64,000 bases of DNA from JBFLYZ01 sp040756415 (GTDB lineage: Bacteria > Bacteroidota > Bacteroidia > JADZBD01). Shown in pieces: positions 33,524 through 41,872 of this stretch. The stretch's first letter is position 1, and the number at the start of each line of letters is the position of its first letter. The stretch lies in contig JBFLYZ010000005.1 of the NCBI GenBank assembly GCA_040756415.1, positions 24,112 through 88,111 on the forward strand, given 5' to 3'. The notes beneath the pieces are model-generated. The model made no database searches and was not told the DNA's origin. It saw only the letters and a list, made by a program, of their open reading frames with translations. The position numbers were made by a program, and so were the translations under genes.

Positions 33524-35524
33524 ATGGGTATAAAACTCCTTTTTATTCAGAAAAGCAAGATGGAGACCAGAAAGAAAAAATACCTTGAGGGGTTAAGCTT
33601 TTTCGCCATTTTGATCGGGGTGCTGGCCCTGCTGGGATGGGTGTATAATATTCCCGTGTTAAAATCCTTCCACCCTGACTATCCGCCCATGCGCTTCAAC
33701 TCCGCCCTGGTGCTGATCTCACTTGGAATTTCATTATACCTGCTGGTCAACAGCAAATTGTTGCTCTTGCTGAGAACGCTTTGCCTGTTGATCGTGGTAT
33801 TTGGAATTTCCTGTATATATGAAGATATTACCGGTGTTAATTTAGGAATTGATGAATTCTTTGTCAAGGATAATGACGCATTATCGATGGGGCTTCCTCC
33901 CGGCCGGCCCCCTGTAACGGCATCAATATGCTACATACTTATGGCAAGCGGATTTTTTATTCTCAGCACGGGAATAAAGAAACCGGTTTTAATCGCCCAA
34001 TATTTTTTTCATGGCGTTACCTTCATTTCTTTGGTTGTTATTCTTAATGACATCCTTCGTTCGCCTTCCTTATCGGGGTTTTACCTGTTTACTTCTCTCT
34101 CTCTGAATATGGCGCTGTTATTACTCCTGTTATCCATTGGCGTGTCGTTTATCCATGCTGACAAAGGGATTGTGGCTCTGTTCACGGGCAACAAAACCGG
34201 CAACATCATGGCCAGGCTTTTGTTCCCGCTTATGTTCGCTTTCCTGGTGGCGATAATTATCCTGCGGGTATTAACCTCGCAAACAGGCTGGGCCACAGAG
34301 GAAATAGGCATTGCGGTGATGGTTACTTCGTTTATAGCGGCAACGCTGCTTCTTATATGGTATAACACAAACCGGCTGAACCTCCTCGATGATAAGAGAG
34401 CCGTTGTGCTGGAAGAGCTGAAGAGAAGCGAGGAGAGATTAAGAAACTTTTTTGAAAATACATCCGTGGGAATGTTTTTTACCGACATGAAAACACTAAA
34501 GGTAATTGACGCTAATGAAACCGGGATAAAACTTTTTGGATATAGTTCGAAAGAGGAACTATTAGAGAAATTTAATCTCGTACATCACCTGGTTAATATG
34601 GAAGAACTGAAACACAATATTGACATTCTAAATGAAAAAAATAAGGTGGGTAGCAGCATTTCGGAGGTGAGAAAATTAGATGGCACGCATTTCTGGATAC
34701 AGCAATACATAGCGTTAAACGCCAAAAAGGACATTGCTCAAACCGTGGTGATTGATGTTACTGAAATGATTCAATCGCGCCATGCGCTTATAAGTTCAAT
34801 CAGGGAGCTTGAGATCGCAAACAAGGAGCTGGAATCACTCACGTTTATTTCAAGCCATGATTTGCAGGAGCCATTGCGAAAGATAAAGACATTTTCCGCC
34901 ATGCTTCAAATGGAAGAGAGCAGGTTGTCGGAAGAAGGAAAGTATTATTTGAAGAGAATGGGTGCAACGGTCGAACGGATGAAAAACCTCATTAATGATT
35001 TACTTTCCTATTCCCGCATATCGCGGTCTGAGCGAAAATTGGAAAAGACCGATCTGAATAGCGCCTTGGAAGAGGCGATGTCGGACCTTAACGGGCTTAT
35101 TGAGGAGAAACATGCGCGGGTAAGGAATGAGGGGCTGTGCAAAGTAAAGGCGGTGCATTTTCAAATGCGCCAGCTTTTCTCTAACCTGCTCAGCAACTCG
35201 CTTAAGTTTACAGTGGCTGGAAGGCAGCCTGAGATCGTAATTAAGAGCCAAATCGAACAGGGAAGCAGCTTGAATGGCTTTAAACTTTTACCTGAAAGAA
35301 ATTACTGCCACATTATTTATACGGACAACGGCATGGGCTTTGATCCGCGTTACAATGAGAAAATTTTCGAGCTGTTCGAGCGCCTTGAGCACGAAAAGTA
35401 TGGAGGAACCGGGATCGGCCTGGCCATTTGTAAAAAAGTTGCGGAAAATCATGGAGGAGTTATCACGGCAGCCGGAGAGCCTGATAAAGGCGCACGGTTT
35501 GACATTTATTTGCTGCAGCCTTAA
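33524..35524 (+). CDS. Membrane PAS sensor histidine kinase
   Basis: 666 residues from ATG 33524; ATG 33560 (METRKKKYLEG) is an equally good start. About eight membrane helices fill residues 20-280, then a PAS domain (300-415, LRNFFENTSVGMFFTDMK), a HisKA helix with phosphoacceptor H445 (FISSHDLQEPLRK) and a HATPase_c domain with NLLSNSLKF, YTDNGMGFDP and GGTGIGLAICKK. The type is that of phytochrome-like and phosphorelay kinases. No response regulator is adjacent, so the partner is elsewhere or absent. Base composition is lower in GC than the surrounding housekeeping genes, in keeping with the island before it. Confidence 0.9.
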   Translation: MGIKLLFIQKSKMETRKKKYLEGLSFFAILIGVLALLGWVYNIPVLKSFHPDYPPMRFNSALVLISLGISLYLLVNSKLLLLLRTLCLLIVVFGISCIYEDITGVNLGIDEFFVKDNDALSMGLPPGRPPVTASICYILMASGFFILSTGIKKPVLIAQYFFHGVTFISLVVILNDILRSPSLSGFYLFTSLSLNMALLLLLLSIGVSFIHADKGIVALFTGNKTGNIMARLLFPLMFAFLVAIIILRVLTSQTGWATEEIGIAVMVTSFIAATLLLIWYNTNRLNLLDDKRAVVLEELKRSEERLRNFFENTSVGMFFTDMKTLKVIDANETGIKLFGYSSKEELLEKFNLVHHLVNMEELKHNIDILNEKNKVGSSISEVRKLDGTHFWIQQYIALNAKKDIAQTVVIDVTEMIQSRHALISSIRELEIANKELESLTFISSHDLQEPLRKIKTFSAMLQMEESRLSEEGKYYLKRMGATVERMKNLINDLLSYSRISRSERKLEKTDLNSALEEAMSDLNGLIEEKHARVRNEGLCKVKAVHFQMRQLFSNLLSNSLKFTVAGRQPEIVIKSQIEQGSSLNGFKLLPERNYCHIIYTDNGMGFDPRYNEKIFELFERLEHEKYGGTGIGLAICKKVAENHGGVITAAGEPDKGARFDIYLLQP

Positions 35525-35583
35525 TTCCGGATCGATTTACGGAGTTATATCGGCCCCGAGCGCAAAAGATCAACCGGGGTAAT

Positions 35584-36357
35584 TCATTTAAAGACCGGCT
35601 TCCTTCTTTCTTTGAAAGCGGCAACGCCTTCTTTGAAATCTTCGGTGCCAAAGCATTTGCCAAACTCGCTCACCTCCTCCTCAAACCCATCCTTCCCTTC
35701 GGCAAAAAAGGCGTTCACCGAGGCGATCACGCCCGCACCGGCACTGGGCGACCACTGCCCTATCTTGGCGATCAGCTCGTGGCATTTGGGCATAAGGTGC
35801 TCGGGAGTGGTAACGTAGTTCACCAGCCCCAGGGCCAGGGCATCGGCAGCCGAAAGCATATCGGCCGTAAGCATCAGCTCCAGGGCCTTGCCCTTGCCTA
35901 TGTACTGCACCAGGCGCTGCGTGCCCCCGTATCCGGGAATAAGGCCCAGCTTCACTTCGGGCTGCCCGAACTGCGCGTTCTCGCTGGCAATACGGATATG
36001 GCAGGCCATGGCCAGCTCGCATCCCCCTCCCAGGGCAAAGCCGTTTACGGCCGCTATCACGGGCTTGGGACAATCCTCTATGTATTTGAACACATCCTGC
36101 CCGGCCTGGGCCATGGCCTTTCCCTGCTCCGGGCTGAGCCCGGTGAACTCCGAAATATCGGCCCCGGCCACAAAGGCCTTGGGGCCGGCCCCGGTAATGA
36201 TGATGGCCTTAACCCCGCTGTTCTCCCTGGCCTCTTTTACGGCCAGCCCTATCTCCTGCACGGTCTGCTTGTTGAGCGCGTTCAGCTTATCGGGGCGGTT
36301 GATGGTGATGGTGCAGGTGCCGCCCACTAGCGCGGTAAGCAGGTTTTGAAAGCTCAT
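35584..36357 (-). CDS. Enoyl-CoA hydratase/isomerase (crotonase family)
   Basis: 257 residues. The oxyanion and acid-base features are intact: AGADISEF (CoA contact), GFALGGGCELAMAC with E114, and FGQPEVKLGLIPGYGGTQRL with E134, the two glutamates needed for hydration of 2-enoyl-CoA. It resembles short-chain hydratases of fatty-acid or butyrate-type pathways. It follows the B12-binding gene by one base, suggesting co-expression in acyl-CoA metabolism. Confidence 0.93.
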   Translation of the reverse strand: MSFQNLLTALVGGTCTITINRPDKLNALNKQTVQEIGLAVKEARENSGVKAIIITGAGPKAFVAGADISEFTGLSPEQGKAMAQAGQDVFKYIEDCPKPVIAAVNGFALGGGCELAMACHIRIASENAQFGQPEVKLGLIPGYGGTQRLVQYIGKGKALELMLTADMLSAADALALGLVNYVTTPEHLMPKCHELIAKIGQWSPSAGAGVIASVNAFFAEGKDGFEEEVSEFGKCFGTEDFKEGVAAFKERRKPVFK

Positions 36358-36358
36358 G

Positions 36359-36766
36359 TTATAGTTTTCTGTTGGTTTTTACCCAATCGTTTATATAGTC
36401 AACGATCACTTTCGTTTCGGTTCCCGGTGCAAACAGTTTTCCCACGCCCATTTCGTTCAGCCTCTTCATGTCCTTATCGGGGATGATGCCCCCGCCCGTG
36501 AGCAGCACATCGTTCAGGCCCTTTTCTTTCATCAGGGCCATCACCTTGGGGAATACCGTCATGTGGGCTCCCGATAATATGCTGATGCCGATGGCATCCA
36601 CATCCTCCTGCAGGGCCGAGCTGACCACCATTTCGGGGGTTTGCCTGAGGCCAGTATAGATCACCTCCATGCCCGCATCGCGCAGGAAAGAGGCGATCAC
36701 CTTGGCGCCCCGGTCGTGGCCGTCCAGGCCTACCTTGGCAATGAGCACGCGAACCGGACGTTTCAT
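36359..36766 (-). CDS. Free-standing B12-binding domain, methylmalonyl-CoA mutase type
   Basis: 135 residues forming only the cobalamin-binding half of mutases: KVGLDGHDRGAKV (DxHxxG with the cobalt-ligating His), GISILSGAHM and LLTGGGIIPDKDM. Known stand-alone versions pair with a separate catalytic barrel subunit as in archaeal methylmalonyl-CoA mutase or ethylmalonyl/isobutyryl-CoA mutases. The large subunit is not in this window. It precedes the enoyl-CoA hydratase with a one-base gap. Confidence 0.92.
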   Translation of the reverse strand: MKRPVRVLIAKVGLDGHDRGAKVIASFLRDAGMEVIYTGLRQTPEMVVSSALQEDVDAIGISILSGAHMTVFPKVMALMKEKGLNDVLLTGGGIIPDKDMKRLNEMGVGKLFAPGTETKVIVDYINDWVKTNRKL

Positions 36767-36778
36767 ACGTCCGCAAAT

Positions 36779-39700
36779 TTAATCTTTGTATTCGGGCAGC
36801 GAAACAAAAAATGTAGTTCCGGTATCCTTGCCGGTCTCGAACCAGATCTTGCCGCTGCAGGATTCCACGATGTTCTTGACCATGGCCAGCCCCAGGCCCA
36901 TGCCGCCCGTTTTGGTGGTGAAATTGGGCACGAAGATCTTATCCATCACCTCCTCGCTGATGCCCGTGCCGTTATCGCTTATGCTTGCGATGATGGCATG
37001 GCCTTTCTTTTTCAGGACTATCTGTATCCTGCCCCTGCGGCCTTCGGGTATGGCCTGCACCGCGTTCTTGATCAGGTTGTTGAACACGCGTATAAGCTGC
37101 TCCCGGTCAGCGAACACCGCGGTAGCCGGGGCAATATCGCAGTTGAAGATGAAGTCGGCCTCTTCCGAGTTCTTGAACAGGCGTATGCTGTTCTCCAGGA
37201 TATCCTTAATGTATATGCGCTCGTTATTGGCCTTCGGCATTTTGGCGAAATTGGAGAATTCGGTCGCTATGCTGGAAAGCGTTTCGATCTGCTCGATCAG
37301 GGTTTTGGAAAGCCGCCTGATCTTCTCCTCCAGGTCGGGCGGCCTGTCGTTGATCAGGCGCTGCATATGTTGTATGCTCAGCTTCATGGGGGTGAGCGGG
37401 TTCTTGATCTCGTGCGCCACCTGTTTGGCCATCTCGCGCCAGGCGCTCTCCCTTTCGGAGCGGGCCAGCAGCTCAGCGCTCTTCTGCAGCTCGAGTATCA
37501 TGCGGTTGTATTCGCTCACCAGGCTGCCGATCTCATCGTGCTGCTTCCATTCTATGGGCTCGTTGGCCATGCCCAGCTTGATCTTTCCCAGCTTCTCCTG
37601 GATGAGCTTGAGGGGCTGGGTGAGATAGCCCGATATGAAAATGGCCACGATGATGGATAAGCCGAAGAGCAGCACGTAAATATTGATGAGGGCTACCAGG
37701 AAAGTCGATATCTCTTTTTCCAGCTCGCTTTGCTTGGCGAAATAGGGCAGGCTGAGGTAGCCCATCAGCTTGCCGTCCTTGTTTTTAAAGGGCACGTAGG
37801 CCGAAAGGTAGTTGAGCCGGCCTATGCTCTCATCGTGTATATATTCCGTTTTGCCCCGCACGCCCATATGCAGGTAGGCATCGGGGTTCATCTTCCGCGA
37901 GGTCAGCCCCTCATCGAACAGCTTCAGGCGCGAGGAAGCGTAAAGGTTGCCGCGCGTGTCGTAAAGGTTGATGTCCGTAAAGAAAACGCTGGAAAATTTC
38001 TTGAGCACGAAAGTGGCGTACTCGCTCAGGCTGGCGGTCAGCACCGATTCATTGCCCATTTTGCCTTCCACCTCGATCAGCACGCTCTGCAGCTTCTCGC
38101 TGAGCAGCCCGGTGTTCTTTTCCTCGTATTGCTTTTTGATATAATAGATGGTTCCGCCACCGAAAAGAATGAGCGATACCAGCACGATCATCACCAGCAG
38201 CAGTTGTATCCTGTATTTAAAGCTGACCTGCGAAAAATCGAGGCCTACCGAAAGCTGCCGTATGAAAAGAGCAAGCAGCAGCAGCAGGCTGAAAAAAACG
38301 AACAGGTAAGAGAAGGTGGTCACCCGGCCCAGGAAACCCTCATCCTTTTTGCTGAGGATCACCAGGGTATACTCATCGGAGCGAAAGATCAGGTGATCGT
38401 ATCCCTCGAATTCCGTGCGCAGGAAGCCGCCCAGCTCGGGCTGGGGATACGAGCGGGGATGCGAGAGGTACTGGAACTTGCCGAACTTGTTGATGAGCGT
38501 GCGGTTCTTGTATTTGGCATACGAGTAGCTGGCCAGCTCGCGGTTGAGGCCTATCTCCCGGTCGAGGAGGAGCTCGGGGAAACCGATCTCTTCTGAAACG
38601 AAGCGGGAGTCGAGCTCGATATACAGGTCGCCAAAGCGGGTAGCGGAAAGGTTGTAATACAGGGGTATGCGGGCCAGGTAGCTGATCTTGCCGCTGGGAT
38701 TGGGGATGTAGTAACAGTTCGGGCTTTCCGTTCCCGCCCCGTAGTTGCGTATCATCTCTTCGAAGTAGGTGTGATTGTCGCGGCTGGGATTCGATCCGTT
38801 GAACACCGGGTAGCACATGGTATCGAATACCGATACGCGCACATCGTATTTTTCCCAGTAGCCTGAAAAATATTTCTGCGTGAACAGCTTTCCGAAATCG
38901 GGCGAAAAGGCCTGGGAGAGCAGGGCCGTATCGCTTTTGATCTTTTCCTCCAACTCGGCAAAGAGGTGCTCGGCAAGGGGATCCTGTTCGCTGGCCAGCT
39001 TTTCGGCATACAGCTCGCGGTTGCCGGCCTCTTTCTGGTCGCGGTATTTCACGAGGGTGTGAACCGCGTAGAACGTTACGATAAACACCAGCAGGGCGAT
39101 GCCGGAAAAAAGATAGTTGCTCCGGGCGTTCCTGCGGATGCGCGTGATGGCCACCATCAGCGCGGCCGGCCACAGGATGGTGATCAGGTCGTAGGAGCCC
39201 AGCAGGTGCGCCACCGCAGTATAGAACAGCACGGCCGATGCAAATACGATCATCTGTTCGCGCCTGCCCATGCCCAGGTGCCGCACCAGGTTCACGGCCT
39301 TATCGGCAAAGAGAAAAAAGGAGAACAGCAGCAGGCCGATGATGCCCAGGGCGATGTAACTGTAACGGTCAAGGCTGAACAGGTCGTTGATGTTATAGGA
39401 AATGTTGGAGTTGCGTATAAGGCCGATGAAAAGCAGGTTGAGCTGGCGCGAGAAGAGGAAAACGGCCAGCAACAGCAAGAAGGCGATGAGGGGCCGCGGA
39501 AGCCGCAGGCTGCGGAGGGCAAGCGCGGATGCCGGGATGCGCGAAGAGGCGTACCAAACGATAAAAAAGGCCAGCAGCGAATTGATCAGCAGGTCGCCCA
39601 GCGAAGGCAGCCAGAACGAAGTGGCATCGCCATAGTACTGCGGGTTGAACAGGGGTTGGGCATACAGCGATTGCGGGAACTTGAGCAGGATGGACAGGAA

Positions 39701-40471
39701 GCGCAGCAGCACGAGCGATGCCCCGAAGACCAGCACGGGCCAGTAAGGGCCCAGCCGCTTCCCCATGTAGTCGCACTCGGCCATAATGTAAAAGAGCAGC
39801 AAGAACAGGGCAATCACATTCAGCCAGACAGAGAGCCGGGTGCCGTAGGTCTCATCGCTGAGGTCGGCCGGGAAGACCAGGGTGCAGAGGTAGCTTCCGT
39901 CACCGCCCCTGACCTGGGTGCTGGACGAGGCATCGCCCTTGATTATCTTCACCCCCGGGCTGATGCCGAAATCGTCCTGGAACTCGTTGACCAGGTACTG
40001 GTTCTGGTAAGGATATTCCTTTTTAAGGAGGGTCAGCCCGATTATCGTCCTGGTGCCCAGGGGCCGGGAAGGCGCGCGCATGACGGCAAACCAGCCGTTG
40101 CGCAACTGGGCCAGGCGGTCATCGAGGCATACCTCTTTCAGGTAGTTCTCAACGGCCATGGAGTTGTCCGTCCAGAACTTAAGGGTATCGTTCTCATAGA
40201 TGAGCAGGATAAGCCCCTCTTCGCTGAATATCCGCCTGTAGCGGGGCAGGTGCTCGCTGAAAAGCGCATCGTAGGTCTTGCTTTCGGCCTGTAATGCCAG
40301 CGAATCCATGTACTGGCGCAGGAGGGCCTCTTTCCGGTGCAGTACCCGCTCGAAGCGGGCTATAGCCCCGCTGTGATCGGTCTGGTCAGGATCGCTGAAG
40401 AAGTAAGCCGCGGCAAAACAGGTTACCGAAGCAAGGAGCAAAAACAGCTTATTTATGCGGATCTTGATCAC
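36779..40471 (-). CDS. Very large NtrY-like sensor histidine kinase
   Basis: 1230 residues from the GTG at 40469-40471 (MIKIRINKLFLLLASV), chosen because a TACCTTTG box lies 15 bases upstream at 40486-40493; ATG 40522 is the longer option. One N-terminal membrane segment, a periplasmic domain, a block of about seven membrane helices (~220-460), a second extracytoplasmic region, further helices, a HAMP linker, HisKA with H1020 (AKQVAHEIKNPLTPMKLSIQ) and HATPase_c (NNLIKNAVQAI, DNGTGI, GGMGLGLAM). The kinase end matches NtrY-type sensors; no NtrX-like regulator is adjacent. Confidence 0.9.
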   Translation of the reverse strand: MIKIRINKLFLLLASVTCFAAAYFFSDPDQTDHSGAIARFERVLHRKEALLRQYMDSLALQAESKTYDALFSEHLPRYRRIFSEEGLILLIYENDTLKFWTDNSMAVENYLKEVCLDDRLAQLRNGWFAVMRAPSRPLGTRTIIGLTLLKKEYPYQNQYLVNEFQDDFGISPGVKIIKGDASSSTQVRGGDGSYLCTLVFPADLSDETYGTRLSVWLNVIALFLLLFYIMAECDYMGKRLGPYWPVLVFGASLVLLRFLSILLKFPQSLYAQPLFNPQYYGDATSFWLPSLGDLLINSLLAFFIVWYASSRIPASALALRSLRLPRPLIAFLLLLAVFLFSRQLNLLFIGLIRNSNISYNINDLFSLDRYSYIALGIIGLLLFSFFLFADKAVNLVRHLGMGRREQMIVFASAVLFYTAVAHLLGSYDLITILWPAALMVAITRIRRNARSNYLFSGIALLVFIVTFYAVHTLVKYRDQKEAGNRELYAEKLASEQDPLAEHLFAELEEKIKSDTALLSQAFSPDFGKLFTQKYFSGYWEKYDVRVSVFDTMCYPVFNGSNPSRDNHTYFEEMIRNYGAGTESPNCYYIPNPSGKISYLARIPLYYNLSATRFGDLYIELDSRFVSEEIGFPELLLDREIGLNRELASYSYAKYKNRTLINKFGKFQYLSHPRSYPQPELGGFLRTEFEGYDHLIFRSDEYTLVILSKKDEGFLGRVTTFSYLFVFFSLLLLLALFIRQLSVGLDFSQVSFKYRIQLLLVMIVLVSLILFGGGTIYYIKKQYEEKNTGLLSEKLQSVLIEVEGKMGNESVLTASLSEYATFVLKKFSSVFFTDINLYDTRGNLYASSRLKLFDEGLTSRKMNPDAYLHMGVRGKTEYIHDESIGRLNYLSAYVPFKNKDGKLMGYLSLPYFAKQSELEKEISTFLVALINIYVLLFGLSIIVAIFISGYLTQPLKLIQEKLGKIKLGMANEPIEWKQHDEIGSLVSEYNRMILELQKSAELLARSERESAWREMAKQVAHEIKNPLTPMKLSIQHMQRLINDRPPDLEEKIRRLSKTLIEQIETLSSIATEFSNFAKMPKANNERIYIKDILENSIRLFKNSEEADFIFNCDIAPATAVFADREQLIRVFNNLIKNAVQAIPEGRRGRIQIVLKKKGHAIIASISDNGTGISEEVMDKIFVPNFTTKTGGMGLGLAMVKNIVESCSGKIWFETGKDTGTTFFVSLPEYKD

Positions 40472-40485
40472 AAAGGCCTCATTAA

Positions 40486-40493
40486 CAAAGGTA
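40486..40493 (-). promoter_or_regulatory. -7 box (TACCTTTG) deciding the start of the NtrY-like kinase
   Basis: Exact TAnnTTTG on the minus strand, downstream of ATG 40522 and upstream of GTG 40471; it supports the GTG as the real start. Confidence 0.45.
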
Positions 40494-40578
40494 CTAAAAT
40501 TAAGAGGCAGCCCCGGCCGCATAAACCGTACCAGTATGGGAGAGCAAAGCGGACAATTTGTAACTTAGGCTGTTTTTT

Positions 40579-41301
40579 ATGAGAATGCTGCTTATACTTA
40601 TGGCCTGCCTGGCAGCGGTGTGCGGCCGCGCCCAGTACGACACTACCTTTTGGCCCAGCGGAAATATGGAAAGCATGGGGAAAAGGGTCGATGGCAAAAA
40701 GGACAGCGTGTGGACCTTCTGGTTCGAAAGCGGGATCGTGAGCGCCCGGATCACCTACGGGGATGACCGCATGAACGGGAAATTCTGGTATTATTATTCC
40801 AACATGAAGCTTATGCAGGAAGGGTACGCGGCAGATGACGTGCAGCAGGATACTTTCAGGATGTACTACCAGTCGGGGCCTTTGCGCTCGCTCTGCCTGA
40901 TGAAGGACAACATGCGCAACGGGTTCTATACCGAGTGGTATGAGAACGGCCAATTAAAGACCGAGGCTTTTTACCGCAATAACGAGCTGGACAGCCTTTA
41001 CCGCTTCTATTCCGAAGACGGGGCCAAAACCCAGGAAAAAAGCTACCGCAGCGGCAGGCAGCACGGCTACAGCGCCTACTGGAACAGTGCCGGAGTGAAA
41101 ATATGGGAGGCTTCTTTTGAAAACGGCCTGCTGCAGGGCCGGGCGGCCACCTGGCACGCCAACGGGCAGAAGGAAAGCGAGGGGGATTATAAGGCCGGGC
41201 TGCAGCATGGCGTGTGGACCTACTGGGATGAGAAAGGGAAGATGATCAGGCAGGAAGAATATGAGAACGGGAAACTGCTTAAAACAGTAAAGAATAAGTA
41301 A
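40579..41301 (+). CDS. Secreted MORN-repeat protein (YwqK type)
   Basis: 240 residues: signal peptide (MRMLLILMACLAAVCGRAQ) and about eight MORN-like repeats of the type KRVDGKKDSVWTFWFESG, WYENGQLKTEAFYRN and WHANGQKESEGDYKAG. Bacteroidota YwqK-type proteins of this form are often called antitoxin components, but function is unproven. It is the first gene of a four-gene plus-strand run (gap of one base to the next). Confidence 0.85.
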   Translation: MRMLLILMACLAAVCGRAQYDTTFWPSGNMESMGKRVDGKKDSVWTFWFESGIVSARITYGDDRMNGKFWYYYSNMKLMQEGYAADDVQQDTFRMYYQSGPLRSLCLMKDNMRNGFYTEWYENGQLKTEAFYRNNELDSLYRFYSEDGAKTQEKSYRSGRQHGYSAYWNSAGVKIWEASFENGLLQGRAATWHANGQKESEGDYKAGLQHGVWTYWDEKGKMIRQEEYENGKLLKTVKNK

Positions 41302-41302
41302 A

Positions 41303-41872
41303 ATGAAACGGGCCAAAGAATACCAGAAGAACGTATTTTGCCTCGAGGGCGACTGGGCTGCCGACCTGAGCGACCGCTCGAGCATCAAAGCCGCGCTCAA
41401 CTTCATGAGCCATAATTTCGGGGTGCAGTATATTTACAAGCAGTGCGGGACCAAGGATAATCTTCAGTACTACCTCGACAGGTGGAAGAATAAAAAATAC
41501 AAAAGCTACTCGATCTGTTATTTCGCTTTTCACGGCCAGCCCGGGAAGCTGGAGGTGGGCAAGGACCTGGTGACCATGGAGGAATTGGCTAAGATGCTGG
41601 GAGGAGCGTGCAAGAACAAGATCATCCATTTCGGCACCTGCAAGGTGTTGTATACGGAGAAGAAGCGGATCGATGAATTCCTTCGCGAGACCGGGGCGCT
41701 CTGCGTATCGGGCTTCCAGGCCGATGTGGATTTTCTGGAGAGCTCGCTATTCGATATGATCCTGATCGATATGTACCAGCAATACCTGAACATGGGCAAG
41801 GTGGAGGCGGCCATCAAGAAGAACTACCGCTCGCTGGCGCACAGGCTTAAATTCAAACTCTTTCACCTGTAA
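41303..41872 (+). CDS. DUF6642-like protein with His-Cys pair
   Basis: 189 residues, no signal peptide. FCLEGDWAADLSDRSS, YYLDRWKNKKYKSYSICYFA, H77-G78 (FAFHGQPG), VTMEELAKML and IIHFGTCKVL with C113 match the DUF6642 family as I recall it. A histidine followed by glycine after a hydrophobic strand, then a cysteine at the end of the next strand, is the layout of caspase/CHAT-type cysteine proteases; that enzymatic reading is my inference. Its stop overlaps the next ATG by one base (TAATG). Confidence 0.7.
   Translation: MKRAKEYQKNVFCLEGDWAADLSDRSSIKAALNFMSHNFGVQYIYKQCGTKDNLQYYLDRWKNKKYKSYSICYFAFHGQPGKLEVGKDLVTMEELAKMLGGACKNKIIHFGTCKVLYTEKKRIDEFLRETGALCVSGFQADVDFLESSLFDMILIDMYQQYLNMGKVEAAIKKNYRSLAHRLKFKLFHL

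Noticed and set aside
38966..40294. 442-codon open frame on the plus strand
   Set aside because: Antisense to the NtrY-like kinase; composition rich in Gln/Gly/Arg and no recognisable motif. The long frame follows from codon bias on the other strand.
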